Below, piece after piece: positions 63,978 through 64,000 of a stretch of DNA of 64,000 nt (the stretch's first letter is position 1; every line of letters starts with the position of its first letter). The notes beneath the pieces were generated by a model. It was not told where the DNA came from. It saw only the letters and a program-made list of their open reading frames with translations, and searched no databases. The stretch is taken from contig BJOX01000141.1 of NCBI GenBank assembly GCA_009731375.1, positions 557,428 to 621,427 on the forward strand. The letters are read 5' to 3'. This stretch comes from Paulinella micropora (taxonomy: Eukaryota; Cercozoa; Imbricatea; Euglyphida). The position numbers and the translations under genes are program-made.

Positions 63978-64000
63978 CTTCCTCTTTCTCGTTTCCGCCA

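Overview
ORIGIN. This is nuclear DNA of a microbial eukaryote that I cannot name. It has spliced GT-AG exons, very long trinucleotide microsatellites, a (TTAGGG)n-type telomeric tract, a tRNA-derived SINE, three classes of retroelement and an integrated Polinton/Maverick DNA virus. There is no bacterial operon structure. REGION 1 (1-24.2 kb, host). The + strand carries an exon series encoding ribonuclease-inhibitor-like leucine-rich repeats (LRRs). Most are phase-0 units of 28 codons, separated by introns swollen with (TAC)n, (TTC)n, (TTA)n, (GATA)n and (CA)n. The last seven exons (21474-24162) have mutually consistent phases and encode the end of the LRR domain, a HET/TIR-like block (SYRW, WID, RGWIFQE) and a C-terminal tail. 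Interleaved on the - strand are further LRR exons, each 50-75 bp downstream of and convergent with a + exon, in a unit copied about four times. Four SINE copies sit inside (TTA)n tracts, and an interstitial telomeric tract sits inside (TTC)n. REGION 2 (24.2-58.5 kb, nested mobile elements). The outermost is a tyrosine-recombinase-type (DIRS/Ngaro-like) retroelement on the - strand. Its gag and the start of its RT lie at 53.9-58.3 kb, its A1 repeat at 58.29-58.48 kb, and a B-A-B repeat block at 25.27-26.19 kb. A Ty3/gypsy element on the - strand (26.19-33.85 kb) ends with a TGTA...TACA LTR exactly at the edge of one B repeat and has lost its 5' LTR. Between these lies an AT-rich Polinton of about 20 kb (33.85-53.85 kb). 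It encodes a double-jelly-roll major capsid candidate, penton, Ulp1/adenain-like protease, A32-like packaging ATPase, phage-like fiber and other virion proteins, small membrane proteins, a retrovirus-type integrase and a protein-primed DNA polymerase B. Several Polinton genes, the polymerase most of all, carry frameshifts or nonsense codons, so this copy is probably decayed unless the assembly is in error. REGION 3 (58.5-64 kb). This holds a decayed 5' part of another retrotransposon (possibly copia-like Gag), an unusual 0.84-kb array of short dyads (ATGAT-N3-ATCAT), an (AAAGT)n tract and charged, Trp-rich - strand ORFs that I do not recognise. GENES TOGETHER. The Polinton set is a near-complete virion and replication module. 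Its - strand late genes are separated by conserved hairpins with the stop codon built into the stem, resembling the hairpin 3'-end rule of mimiviruses and their virophages. The host LRR locus looks like a receptor-type gene whose repeat exons are being duplicated, inverted and deleted.
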